Of a stretch of 64,000 bases of DNA, positions 34,529 through 45,694 are shown in pieces. Position 1 is the stretch's first letter; every line of letters starts with the position of its first letter. The notes beneath the pieces are model-generated. The model saw nothing but the letters and a program-made list of their open reading frames with translations, did no database searches and was not told the origin of the DNA. The stretch comes from Climacteris rufus (taxonomy: Eukaryota; Chordata; Aves; Passeriformes; Climacteridae). The DNA lies in contig VZRZ01008565.1 in NCBI GenBank assembly GCA_013398175.1, forward strand, positions 420,761 through 484,760, read 5' to 3'. A program made the position numbers and the translations under genes.

Positions 34529-34636
34529 AGAATCACCGGATTAGAGTTGGAGGGGAGCTTAAAGCTCATCTGATGCCAACCCCCTGCTGTGGACAGGGAC
34601 ACCTGCCACTGGACCGGGTTGCCCAGGGCTTTTTTC
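34529..34636 (-). mobile_element. CR1 LINE 3' tail
   Basis: Minus-strand tail of about 108 bp: AGAATCACCGGATTAGAGTT, GGAGGGGAGCTTAAAGCTC, CTGTGGACAGGGACACC, GGTTGCCCAGGGC. It lies 5'-to-5' with the plus-strand copy at 34770. Confidence 0.87.
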
Positions 34637-34769
34637 CCCTCTTTGGCATGGATTTGTGTGGGCCCCAGGCAGGAAGCTCCTGGGGCAGGGTTAGTTAGGG
34701 ATGTTTTCCATTGTATCCCACAAAAAGGACTTTGTGTCTCCACGTGGGGTTCTATCCCTTGGAAGCCCA

Positions 34770-34915
34770 GCTTGGACCATCCCTGGAGGTGTCCAAGGAA
34801 TGACTGGATGTGGCACTCACTGCTCTGGTCTTGTTGACAAGGTGGGGATCAATCAGAAGTTGGACTTGATGACCTTGGAGGTCTTTCCCAACCTAAACAA
34901 TTCTATTCTATGGTA
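34770..34915 (+). mobile_element. CR1 LINE 3' tail
   Basis: Plus-strand CR1: GGACCATCCCTGGAGGTGTC, TGGATGTGGCACTCACTGC, TTGGACTTGATGACCTTGG, GGTCTTTCCCAACCTAAAC, ending AATTCTATTCTATGG, a well-preserved octamer tail. The left boundary may lie up to 60 bp further left. Confidence 0.92.
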
Positions 34916-35633
34916 AATAACCAAATTCCCAAGCAAGGACATGCTCCTGTTTTGGATTGCCAAGCCTAAGATTTCCAGGGCATTCATATAAATTGGTGGA
35001 GATATAATAAGGGCTTTCAGGATACTTCCAGGATAACTTTCAGGATAACTTCCCATCATTATTTACACAGGTCAATAACCTGTGTTACTCTGATGAAACT
35101 ATTTTAATAACCCCAGCCTGGCTTTGCCCAGTTTACCACCTCATTCCAAAGCATGGATACAGCTGTTTGGTTGGAAATGGGAAGGATGAGCTCACTGGTT
35201 TTATCTTTCCTTACACAGCGGGGGTTTGCAGCCAGCCAGTGAAATGCAGTTCTACAAATGCTGTGCATTAGCTAATGTTTTAAATTTGCATTTTTCTCTG
35301 CTAAAAATAGGGAGTTTTCTTCCCTTTCCCTCAACTCGCTGGTTGGAACAGGATGAAATGCCAAAGGAGAAGCTGGTCCTGAGGCGTGTCCCCCCTGAAG
35401 TGAGCAGGGTCAGGTGTCCCAGGAGCCTAACGGGGTGGGCAGCAGGAAGGCTGACAGTGTTTCCCCCATGAACCTCATGGGGACAGTTCCCTTTGCTTTT
35501 TCATACCTGCAGGGTCTGTCTAGGTATTGCCACGAGAGGACCTCACCTGCTGATTCAGAGAAAGGCCTTTTTCTCCCTGCCTTGTATTAGGGAGCTTTTG
35601 GGGCCTGGAGGCCAGGAGAGGGATTTCTGTAAT
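34916..35633. other. unique-looking DNA with a short 12-bp repeat
   Basis: No gene recognised. Contains the 12-bp tandem repeat at 35014-35048. Confidence 0.5.
35014..35048. repeat. 12-bp tandem repeat, 3 copies
   Basis: CTTTCAGGATA (11 bp), CTTCCAGGATAA, CTTTCAGGATAA in succession. Confidence 0.93.
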
Positions 35634-36213
35634 GATGCCAACCATGCCCTGGGCTGATCCCCAGTGTGGGCAGCAGGAAAGGGGGGATTCTGCCCCTCTG
35701 CCCCCTCAGGTGAGACCCCTCCTGCAGAGCTGCCCCAGCCCTGGGGTCCAGCACAGCAAGGACGTGGAGAGAGTCCAGAGGAGGCACCAGGATGATCAGA
35801 GGGATGGAGCAGCGCTGCTGGGAGGGAAGGCTGGGAGATTCGGGATTGTTCAGCCAGGAGAAGGGAAGCTCCAGGGAGATCTTATTGAGGCCTTTCCAAA
35901 TATAAAAGGGGCCTTCAGGAAAGATGGAAAGACTTCCTTCCAAGACTTGTGGTGACAGGACAAGGGGGAATGGATTCCCACTGCCAGAGGGATAGATGGG
36001 ATACTGGGAAGGAATTCTTCCCTGTGAAGGTGGGCAGGCCCTGGCACAGGGTGCCCAGAGAAGCTGTGGCTGCCCCATCCCTGGCAGCATCCAAGGCCAG
36101 ATTGGATGGAGCTTGGAGCAACCTGGGACAGTGGGAGGTGTCCCTGCCCATGGCAGGGGTGGAATGGGACGAGCTTTAAGGTCCCTTCCAACCCAAGCCT
36201 TTCTATGATTCTA
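35634..36213 (+). mobile_element. CR1 LINE, longest plus-strand copy, intact tail
   Basis: Plus-strand CR1 of about 580 bp. It begins GCCAACCATGCCCTGGGCTG in ORF2, retains the GILPLCPLR remnant, GGACGTGGAGAGAGTCCAGA, GGGAGGGAAGGCTGGGAGAT, GGATACTGGGAAGGAATTC and GGCACAGGGTGCCCAGAGAA. It ends with TTTAAGGTCCCTTCCAACCC and TTTCTATGATTCTAA. Stops and frameshifts break ORF2. The best reference copy in the window for this subfamily. Confidence 0.95.
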
Positions 36214-36790
36214 AGTGTGTAATTAATGAGATATCAAAGCCTGATTTAAAGGTGATGGCACTTACTGTCCTAAGTGACTTCAGGATATGGACATGTCCAG
36301 AGTGAGCCCTGAAAGATGAACCTGGCTTGGATGTTGCCCTGTCCTCACACGGGCTGGAGTCCATTCCCCTTTGCTGTGAGACTGCAGTAATGATTTCGGA
36401 AGCTGCTGTAGCTCTGCCTTCCGCACCATAAATCCTTGGAGCAGTTCATCCAGCTGAACCTTAAAGCTGACTGCTTCACTTTATGGAGATCCCTCACATT
36501 TTTCATTGCCTTTGCATCAGACCTCGTCAATCCCACTCTCCTGCCAGAATATGAAGTGCTGGGAAAAATCCGATGTCTTTGGAGCTGACATTAAATGATG
36601 GCAATAAATGTGTCACTTCAACACGGTGTCAGTGTCCCCTGTTCCAGTGCACTGGACAGGGATACTGTCCAAATAAGCAACTGCCCATCTGACCTCCATT
36701 ATTATCCAGAAGCTTTTTGGAATAAAGCTTTCTCTGGAGATTTCTTTTTCTTTCATGCAAAGGTTTTGTTGTGATTTTACCTTAGTGCAT
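36214..36790. other. unique-looking DNA, no gene recognised
   Basis: Nothing identified. Confidence 0.5.
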
Positions 36791-36996
36791 ATCATGGAAT
36801 TCCAGAATGGTTTGGGGTTGGAAGGGACCTTAAAGCCCATCCAGTCCCACGCCCTGCCATGGGCAGAGACACCTTCCACTGTCCCAGGTTGCTCCAAGCC
36901 TCGTCCAACCTGGCCTGGGACACTTCCAGGGATGGGGCAGCCACAGCTTCTCTGGGCACCCTGTGCCAGGGCCTCCCCACCCTCACAGGGAAGATC
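36791..36996 (-). mobile_element. CR1 LINE 3' fragment
   Basis: Minus-strand CR1: ATCATGGAATTCCAGAATGG, TTGGAAGGGACCTTAAAGCC, CATGGGCAGAGACACCTTCC, GCCACAGCTTCTCTGGGCAC, ending CCTCACAGGGAAGATC. Low divergence from the copies at 40439 and 59448 suggests a young subfamily. Confidence 0.93.
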
Positions 36997-37669
36997 TGCC
37001 TGAATACAATTCTGTGGATTGAAAAACTCCAGCACAATCCTAGGGCCTCCCTGCTAAGGCCCTGCTAAGGACATTACAATAATGTGCTGGAGGTAAAAGC
37101 AGAGTGGAGGCATTTTCCTCACCTCTGGACCACTGCTGGTGGCAGCAATGGCACCAGGAGGTCACCCATCCTTTTTGTCTCTCTGTTTTCTGGATCAGTT
37201 TCTATCCCATATGTTTTTATCCTGTGCAATCCTCCAAGGACTCCCAATCTGTTCTCCTGTTATGAGTGTGTGGTATTGTGCTTGCAAACACCCACCTGTG
37301 GCCTTTTCCAAACAGCAGACTGGGCACACTGGAAGCAGGAATGGGGTCTGCTTGTGGATGCAGAGCCCAGTGTCTCCACACAGAGACAGGTAAGCAGAAA
37401 GCAAACAGATCTCTCCCTCTGGAAAGAAATGCCTTGAAAAACCTCTCTGCAGCTGCCTGCACTTGGTGTCTGTGAGCATTATGTCCAGAGTTCCCATCCA
37501 TGGTGGAGCCAACATCGCAGCCTCCAGCTGGTCACTCAGGGCACGGGGGGATTTGTTCAGGGAGTCTGAAGGGTTAGTAATTATTTAATAAAGAAGAGCA
37601 GTTTCAGTGTTGGCAGCTCTGAGCTCCAAAATGGGATCCTGAGCAGAAAAAGAAATCATCTGAGCTAAA
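36997..37669. other. unique-looking DNA, no gene recognised
   Basis: Open frames of about 100 codons on both strands over the same DNA; none recognised. Confidence 0.5.
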
Positions 37670-37872
37670 AAATTCTTCCCTGTGAGGGAAATGAGGCCCT
37701 GGCACAGGTTGCCCAGAGAAGCTGTGGCTGCCCCTGGATCCCTGGAAGTGTCAAAGACCAGGTTGGGCAGGGCTTGGAGCACCCTGGGATAGTGGAAAGT
37801 GTCCCTGCCCATGGCAGGGGATGGAACTGGATGGGCTTTAAGGTCCCTTCCAACCCAAACCATTCCATGACC
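37670..37872 (+). mobile_element. CR1 LINE 3' fragment
   Basis: Plus-strand CR1: AAATTCTTCCCTGTGAGGGA, GGCACAGGTTGCCCAGAGAA, GGCTTGGAGCACCCTGGGAT, CATGGCAGGGGATGGAACTG, CTTTAAGGTCCCTTCCAACC, ending CATTCCATGACCCTAA. Confidence 0.93.
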
Positions 37873-38413
37873 CTAAATATGAAGCAGCTTTGCAGCACTC
37901 CAAGCTGTTGAAACGAAAACATCATCAATCTGCTGAAATCTGACTTTGTGCTCCCTGGTGTAGGAGCAAAACTGGCCTTGGGGGGTTCCAACAGAGTGAC
38001 TTTTGTTGGTTTGGTGATGCATGAGAGTCAGATCAGCAATCAGGCAGACAAGTTCCACAACAGAGAGGAGTTTTAATCCCGGTGCAACCGCAGCGGATGA
38101 TAGCGGGAGAGCAGAGCGTGGTGGTGGTGTTTCATCCTTGGTTAATGATGCATTTCCCTGCATGTGGGCATCAGACACGAGCACATTGCAGCCAGAGCTC
38201 TCATCTGGCTGAAGCTGCTGGTTTAGGCGGGCTGGCTCTGGCCAGGCTGGAGAAAACCCCAAAAGTGTCGCAGTGCTCTGGCTCAGCACCCTGGGGTCAC
38301 TGCCGGCTGCTGGGGGTGGATCTCAGTGCTGGTGTTGGGACAGTGCTCCTGGCACAGGAAATGCTGTGTGTGGGATTTAGGGGTGATAGCTGGGATGCTC
38401 AGAACTGGAATTC
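37873..38413. other. unique-looking DNA between two CR1 copies
   Basis: No gene or repeat recognised. Confidence 0.5.
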
Positions 38414-38880
38414 CAAAGAAGAGGAGGCTCAGGAGGGACATTCTCACTCTCCACAAGTCCCTGACAGGAGCCGGGGGGGAGTCAGGCTCTGCTCCCAGGG
38501 AACAGGGACAGGGCAAGGGGACACAGCCTCAAGTTGTGCCAGGGGAGGTTTATATTGGATATTAGGGAAAACTTCTTCCCTAAAAGGGTGGTCAGACACT
38601 GGAAAAGGCTGCCCAGGGCAGTGGTGGAGTTGAGCATGGTGCTAATAACACAAAGGCTGCAGGTTGGACCCCTGTACATACCATTCCCTAAAGGGCTGGA
38701 CTTGGTGATCCTTGTGGGTCCCTTCCAACTCAGAATATTCTGTGAAATCTGTGAAGTGCTCAGCAAACTCATGGATGTGGCACCTGGGGACACGGTGCAG
38801 TGGTGAACAAAGCAGTGCTGGGTTTCTGGCTGGGCTGTCAGGCCTTGGAAATCTTTCCCAGCACTAACTACTCTATCAAA
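38414..38880 (+). mobile_element. CR1 LINE 3' end, split by a SINE
   Basis: Plus-strand CR1 in two pieces. The left piece (38414-38629) runs GAGGAGGCTCAGGAGGGAC, CAAGTTGTGCCAGGGGAGGT, GGATATTAGGGAAAACTTC, GCTGCCCAGGGCAGTGGTGG. It is interrupted at 38630-38753 by a tRNA-derived SINE. The right piece (38754-38880) resumes AAACTCATGGATGTGGCACC, GGACACGGTGCAGTGGTGAA and a decayed tail near CTTTCCCAGCACTAACTAC. About a dozen bases of CR1 are missing at the junction. The nesting shows the CR1 is older than the SINE. Confidence 0.9.
38630..38753 (+). mobile_element. TguSINE1-like SINE (tRNA-Ile head, CR1 tail), 5'-truncated
   Basis: The head GAGCATGGTGCTAATAACAC matches tRNA-Ile(AAT) from the end of the D-arm through the anticodon loop CTAATAA. 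The variable and T-arm regions follow, with the B box as GGTTGGACCCC (canonical GGTTCGATCCC) and CTGTAC at the acceptor side. The body GGACTTGGTGATCCTTGTGG and GTCCCTTCCAACTCAG and the tail AATATTCTGTGAAATCTGTGA are CR1-type. This tRNA-Ile plus CR1-X-like tail is the known layout of the passerine family TguSINE1. The A box is missing, so this copy cannot be transcribed from its own promoter. Confidence 0.88.
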
Positions 38881-40438
38881 ACCCCTGAAATGCTCTCCCC
38901 CACCTAAACCAGCAGTTCTGGGGCTTGGCATGGAGACAGCACGGAGTCTCTCCCCCCTTGTGGGTAAGGACAAATCACCTGTGGTGATTCCCGATTGCTT
39001 CCTGATCCCAGCCCTCGGGACAGCCCTCCTGTCACACAGGCATTGTTGGCACCAAGCCTCATCCAGCTGTGTGACTCCAGTGCCCTTTGCAGTGGGTCTG
39101 ATGTCCCTGTGGGAGGTACACTTCTCCCGGGGTGCACAGCACACCTTCCCTGTGTTCCAGCCCTCTGGGCACAGCTCCTGGTGTGTCCCCAAACAGCAGC
39201 GTGTGATCGATGCCTCTCACGGTGCTGTTGCACAGAAATGTGCTGCTATTGATCCTCTGGGCTTTGCTTTCTCTTACAACCCCCCAAGCCCCCCTCTCCT
39301 GTTCCTCAGGCTCCCCCCGAGCTATCCCACTGAGCCCGCAGAATGGGAATTGTTCTGAGGGATCTCACTGCGTTTCCTTCGCTGTCCTTATATCATCCAC
39401 ACAACGTTTGCTTCCTACCTTGTTTAGCATCAAAATCCAAGAATTCTGCTCTCAAAAATAATTTCCCTCCTTTGCCAGCATCCTTCCCAAACAACCACGT
39501 GAGCAAATGGTAGGCAGGAGTGTGTCTGGGAGCATGTTGGAATTGGGTGGGATAAACGAGCATTACACTTCTGCTGGCAATTAGCATAATCTGCCTCCTA
39601 TCTCCTGCACAGGGATGGTTATTAAGAAATGTGCCTTCTCGAGAATTTTTCTAATCCCAAAAAAGCAAGGGGAGTGTTGGCATATTTATGGCTCCCGCTG
39701 AGTTCTTCCCTGTTTGGGTTAGGATAAGGACTATTTTCCTATTGGAGTGGTGTGTGCAAGTCCCGTGCAGGAATCTGGGCTCTGTGCCAGCTCTCTGGAA
39801 TGACCTGGAGCAGAGGAAGAGGAGATTTTCAGGAGCAGAAATCATTGGTTTAGGCAGGATCCAGCCAATGGCAGAGGTAAAACCCCACTCTGGGTGCTCC
39901 CAAGGCTGTGTCCTTCACTGGGAGCAGTGCCTGTGGCATCACAAAAGCCACACTCCGGGGGACAGCTCCTTGGAGAGGGAATGAGCTGCTGTCCACGCTG
40001 CATCCAGGAATCTCCTTTCACTGCAAATCTGGCCTGTATTCCTTGAGAAAACCCTTGCTGCCAGAGATGGAGATTAGGGCTGAACAAAACCAGCTCCTTT
40101 TTGGCCTTTCTTCCCTGTCCCACCCCACGTCTGTCTCATCCACTTAGGCTGCAAATTCTTTGGAACCAGTGTTCCTCTTAGGAGCACACAGCCCTTCCAC
40201 CATGGAGCTCTGTGTCATTTGCTGCCTCCCAGTGTGCCAAACACAAGGAATAAATAATGGAGCCTGTTAGTTTTGTAATTCCACCCCCAAATCACCTGTT
40301 AGAGCACTCAGGAATTGTCGCTCCAGTGTGCAGAGCAGCTGGAAAGTCAAACGCTGAGGAAAGGCTGAGCACAGACATTGCCAGGGCAAACAGGGAAATA
40401 TTCCAGGTGCTCTGGGTAGCTCCACCCTGCTTTTAAAA
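38881..40438. other. unique-looking DNA, no gene recognised
   Basis: About 1.55 kb; overlapping chance frames on both strands (38904-39358), no repeat or exon identified. Confidence 0.5.
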
Positions 40439-40803
40439 TCCCAGAATGGTTTGGGTTGGAAGGGACTTTAAAATCCATCCAGTTCCATCCCCTGCCATGG
40501 GCAGGGACACCTCCCACTATCCCAGGTCGCTCCGAGCCCTGTCCAGCCTGGCCTTGGACACCTCCAGGGATGGGGCAGCCACAGCTTCTCTGGGCACCCT
40601 GTGCCAGGGCCTCACCACCCTTATAGTAAAGAATTTATTCCTAATATCCCATCTAGACCTGCCCTCTGGCAGTGGGAAGCCATTCCCCCCTGTCCTGTCC
40701 CTCCAGGCCCTTGTCCCCAGATCCTCTCCAGCTCTCTTGGAGCCCCTTTAGGCACTGGAAGGTGCTCCAAGGTCTCCCCAGAGCTTTCTTTTTTCCAGGC
40801 TGA
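40439..40803 (-). mobile_element. CR1 LINE 3' end
   Basis: Minus-strand CR1 of about 365 bp: CCAGAATGGTTTGGGTTGGA, CCATGGGCAGGGACACCTCC, GCCACAGCTTCTCTGGGCAC, CCTGCCCTCTGGCAGTGGGA, GGAGCCCCTTTAGGCACTGG, then TTTTTTCCAGGCTGAAACC. Good consensus quality along its length. Confidence 0.94.
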
Positions 40804-41910
40804 AACCTCGCCTGGCCAGCTGCTGGACACAAACACCCGGCAGAGCTGGGAGGATCCAGGGGTCCTGTTTGCCCCTCGGGGAGCCAAAGGGCTGTGGAAG
40901 AGCCTTGGCCACGGCTGCTGCTGCGTGGGCTCCTTAGAGCCATCATCCTCCGGGCGTTTTCCACCCAAGCTGGTGGCTGCTGCGGGAGCTGAGCTGGGAA
41001 TGCTGTGTGTGCTGCCGGGCTCGGTGCGTGACGCACGCCCGTCATTCCCGGCACGTCAGGCGTGTTCCAGCAGCGGGAAGCGGGGGCCGTGCTGCAGCCA
41101 GGCACGCCGTGTGCCCTGACCAGACACCTCGCTTGTGACTGCCAGCACGACACGGGTCCCCTTCCCTGCAGACAGGTGGGACATTAATGGGAAGATAAGG
41201 TGGCCAGGCAGGCGCCAGCCGTGCCTCTGATTTGCAGCTCCAGTTGGAAACCCCTACAGAGCGTTGGCCAGGCTTTATAAAATAAAAGCTAATAAGAATC
41301 ATAACAATTTTGCTTTCCCTCTATAGCCTGCAGCAAGCCAGGCACAACATGGGAATTGAAGAATAAAGGCCATCAACTTCCCGTGGCTCCCCTCCCACCA
41401 CCTTCCTCCTCTTGCTCCAAATTGTTTTGAAAACATTGCTTTTCCCTTGCCTATTTCATTTCTGCAATGAAGTCATCAAACATGATGACAGGGACTTTCG
41501 GAGACTCAAATCAATCAGCAAGTTTCTCTTTTGCTTTTTCTACTCAGGCAGGAAATAGGGGAATAAATTTTCCAAGAGTCCAAGGGAAGGGAAGGGGGCA
41601 ACGGGTGGGTTGGCTCCAGCATGGGGAGGTGTAGGAGAACAGATGGAGCTTCTGGACCACGTCCAGCCCATCAAAAATAAATAAACCCCTACCATGTGTT
41701 TGTTCTGCTGTGGGAAGCTCCAGCAAGGCCTAAGAGTTTTCTGTTGTCCACTGGAAAATAAAAGACACATTCCAAGTATATCCCATTCCCCGCCCCGGTC
41801 TGGCTTGGAATGGAGTCATGGTTTCTCCAGAGGTCTTTCCCCCCACCCTGGATGGAGAGTCCACTTTCAGTACTAAAATTAATGTTCAAATCATGCCAGG
41901 CTCAAACACA
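40804..41910. other. unique-looking DNA with a CpG-rich patch
   Basis: 40975-41110 is the most CpG-rich patch of the window and contains a perfect 13-bp palindrome. The rest is ordinary. A purine-rich stretch lies near 41580-41600. No exon recognised. Confidence 0.5.
41024..41036. promoter_or_regulatory. 13-bp palindrome with CRE-like half-site
   Basis: GTGCGTGACGCAC: perfect 6-bp arms around a central G, containing TGACGCA, close to CRE/AP-1-type half-sites. It lies in a CpG-rich patch. Binding is not shown. Confidence 0.25.
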
Positions 41911-42279
41911 AATCATGGAATCTCAGAATTATGGAATCTTCTGAGTCAGAAGGGACCCACAGGGATCACCCAGTCCAGCTCAAGGCCCTGCACAGACATC
42001 CCAACAACCCCACCCTGGGCATCCCTGGCAGCGCTGTCCAAACGCCCCTGGAGCTCTGGCAGCCTTGGGGCTGTGCCCATTCCCTGGGGAGCCTGGGCAG
42101 TGCCCAGCACCCTCTGGGGGAAGAACCTTTCCTGACATCCAACCTAAGCCTCCCCTGGCACAGCTCCAGCCCTTCCCTGAGTCCTGTCCCTGTCCCAGAG
42201 AGCAGAGATTAGAGCTGCCCCTCTGCTGCCCCTCAGGAGGAAGCTGAAGTAAGGGATAAGCTCTTCCCACAGTCTCCTC
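41911..42279 (-). mobile_element. CR1 LINE 3' end, CR1-X-like tail
   Basis: Minus-strand CR1: AATCATGGAATCTCAGAATT, CAGAAGGGACCCACAGGGAT, CACCCAGTCCAGCTC, CCTGGGGAGCCTGGGCAGTG, CTCCCCTGGCACAGCTCCAG, TGCCCCTCAGGAGGAAGCTG. Closely related along its length to 29612-30048. Confidence 0.93.
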
Positions 42280-45200
42280 ATGTATTTTATGGAGGTGACT
42301 GAAGGTAATGGAAAAACCTCATCCAGCGGGATCGCCCCGCTGCAATTTCTTCTGGGTTTAGGCAGAATAAAACTAATCAGAGGGGTTGTCTCAGCTCAGG
42401 CCAGGGCTGCTCTAGGAATAGATCAGCACTGCAGATTTACCAGGATATGATGGAATGATGGCTGGGTAGTGGAATTTCCAGCACACGGCGGCAGGAGCAG
42501 CCACTGTCATTTTTTAATGCCGGTTCTTATGCTGGTGCCTTCATTATTCCTCTCCTCTGTTCAGCAGGGACAGGCCGTGCATGGGAAGCATGAACTTTGT
42601 GACTGCATCCCATTCCTCCAAAGGCATTGGAATGTGGGCAGAGAACAGTCATTTCCCCATACATTATGCAACGAAAGTGCTGACCCAGTAGCATTAAAAA
42701 AAAAAATCCCTGTCATGAGCCAACAGGTTTTACCGGAAAACCACTGGGTTTCAGCTAAAAGATTTAGGGTTTGGAAGGAAACCTTGACAGTTTGCCCAAA
42801 AATTACTTCTTTGTTTTACAATGTTCTCTCAGTTGAAATGTGTGTGTTCTCCTCTTCTAAAAAAAAAAACAAGGGAAGGAGAGGCAAAAATGACAACACT
42901 GACTGGCTCCATCAGTGCATTTCTACTGGCAACTCATTTAGGGAAGAATTATCTCAGCTCTACTTTAATGAGTATCAGTCAGGTTGGTAACCAACCCAGC
43001 TTTTCTCATGAGGCTTCAAGTCCTTTAAAAATGAGTGTTTATTAGGGAGCCTTCTGCGAGGCTTTACATCTTGCCTGTAAAAGATGCTCAGTCGTGGCCA
43101 AAACATTATCTCAAGTAGAACCAAATGTTGGCTCCACTTATTGGTATTTATAACAGATTCCTACATAGGCAGAGACCTTAATTTGGTCTTGATTCGGTGG
43201 GGGATGCAAAGGGGGCAGTCATGGAATGCCTGGATGGCCCCACAAGCCTCTCTGAGCAATGCAGAATCCTTCAGGACGGGGCCTGGGTGAGTGGCAGGGG
43301 TTTGCCCATGGTTGGGACCCTCTGGAAGGTGCCATGGAGAAGCTGTGGTGTGCCAGGGATTACAGGGGAGACAGTGTTTGCAGAGAGGGAGGCTTGAAGG
43401 GCAGGAGCACCAGGAGCACAATTCCAGGGCATGTGGGGTTTGGGTTTTGCCTTTTCCCCTGGGAGTGCAGCCAGCACGTGTCCTTAGGGTTTAGGTTTGG
43501 TGCTGAAGCCTTTGGAGCTGCTTGGAGATTTGAGCTGGGACAGCAAGAGCCTCACTGCCCTTTGGTTTGTCCCCTGGGGAGGCTGCCAAGGTCACCAGCT
43601 CCCCCTGTGTCACAATCACGTGTCTGTCCACCTTGGGTGCAGGGTTTTAACACGGATGAGCTGCAAGAATCCCCTGGAACAGGAGCAGCTTGGGGTGTTT
43701 TTTCCCCTCCAGCACTGCAGAGCAGCTCCGGCGTGGGGGCAAATCCCAGTGGAATGAGGACACAGCTCTGGTTCTGCTCGGTCCCTGGTGACAGCCACCA
43801 GCTCCAGACAGCATCAGGATGTGCTGATCCCTTTTCTGTGCAGCAGCACCAGCCCCGAGTCCAAGTTTGGTGTTAATATGGAAATATGGATAAGAGCTTA
43901 TGCTGTGACAATGATTTACTGCTTTGGTAACTGCACCTGATAACACAAATTTATCTTGGTCTCTCCATTTCAATTATATTTTTTCTAATGTGTGTTTTGA
44001 AATACAGATTCTCTCGGTCACAGGAATTTATGGGAACGGCAGTGTGGCTGGAAGAATTCAAATCAATATGGGAACAGTTCTCTGCCTTATGCTCCAAAGT
44101 CTCCTTATGTGTATTATACTGTGCTGGAAAAAATGTGTATTTTCACAAACTCTGTTAAAAACACAGAAGAAGAGGAGGCAGGCGCAGGCAGCATCACCAG
44201 GACTTGATGGGCATCATTCCTAAGTGACCAGCTGCAGTTTGGCCACAGCAGCTGGATATCTCAGGACTGCAATCCAGGTGGGGGATATTTGCTCCTGGCC
44301 TAATGGGGCTGAGCAGTCAGGAGGTGCTTGTGATCCCAGGGCTCTGCCTCCCACTCTGCCAGAGGGGCTGGAAGCTGGCAGCCACTCAGGGAGCAACACA
44401 TATCCCTCCTCCCTTTGAGACAGCTTGGAAAAGACTCAGTAAGGGAGCATGCATCCATGGAAAATACACATTGTGGAAGTATTCTCCCCATGTTTCCAGC
44501 ACTGCACTAACAGAGCAGAGGAGGAAGCGGCAGGAATGTGAGCAGCAGCACTTTGCCTTCCCAGAAAAGGGGACAAACCCCCCGTGGCTTCTTGGTGCCT
44601 TTCTCTTGCTGTCACAGAGCACCAGGCTGGTCCCAAGGACTGTAATAAGCAGTATGTTATCTCCAGTAAATGTGTGGGGCAAGAAACCACCCCAGGCAGC
44701 TGCAGCAGTCACAGATCCACTCCAGCCACCCAGCAGGAACTGAGGAACTTCTCAGCTTACCTGGAATCCCAGCTTGTGCTGGTGGTTGGGATGCTGGACA
44801 CGAACAGGCAGATCTGACCCTGGAGTGGGAGCAAATGCCAGCACTGCATTTGCAATTTGCATTGGTCCATAAATAAAAAAGGGTTGGAATTTTGCTAGGA
44901 CAAGTCATTAGTCCAGCTGCTCACACTTCCCAGCTGATAGCTGCTATCACTCTTAGTCACTCTCCAGATTCCCACCGAGAGAAATGGGGCCATTATTGCT
45001 TTGAGGCTGCTGTTGCTCTCACAGTCCTGCTGCTGCTCTTTTCCCTGGCTGGGCAGACGAGCAGCTCTCCCCAATGCTCTGGGAACTGCAGGTACCTGGG
45101 AGCAGATGTCAGGAACTGGCAGGGCTGGTTGGCTGGAACAAGATATCCCTCCACAGCTTCCACTGAAGGGTGGACAGATGCCTTCCAGCAGATGGAAGGC

Positions 45201-45694
45201 AGATCTTTCCTTCTCCAAACCCAAATGCATCTCCATCAGTCATGTGTGGATCCCACATATTTGATGGGCACTGTGGCCCAACAGTGTTAAATAAAGACAT
45301 TGCTGGTCTCCTGTTACTCCTGGGATTTCTTTCTTCTGGGAGCTGTGCTGTCTCCTGGATATGGACTCAGCAGCAAGGACTGGTAAACTCCTGGACAGCT
45401 TTCATGAGTGGTGTGGCACAGGTCGTCCTGAGATAAGGAGCATCTTTTGGTGTCTTGAGCCTTCCAGGAATGGTAGTGCAGGAAATGGGAAGCAGATTCC
45501 TGCAGCCTTTCTCACATTGCCCTGTCTGGGTCTGGAGCTGGTTTTTCTCCCTGAAGAGGACGTGGCTGACACTTCCCCAGCTTTGAGACAAAACTGTGCA
45601 CAACACCTCAAAATGCAGTCTTGTTTGTCTTGTAGGTCAGGATGTGGGGAGTTGGGATCTCCTGCAGTCACCAAGCTTCACACCATCAGATGTC
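42280..45694. other. longest interval without interspersed repeats (3.4 kb)
   Basis: No gene recognised. Two 11-A runs (42696-42706, 42859-42869). An AT-rich block at 43880-44170 carries a frame with a hydrophobic segment, discussed as a finding. A 205-codon frame at 43259-43876 has no domain I recognise. Confidence 0.5.

Noticed and set aside
38630..38700. A functional tRNA-Ile gene
   Set aside because: The 5' half including the A box is missing, the B box is mutated, and it continues directly into a CR1 tail; it is a SINE.
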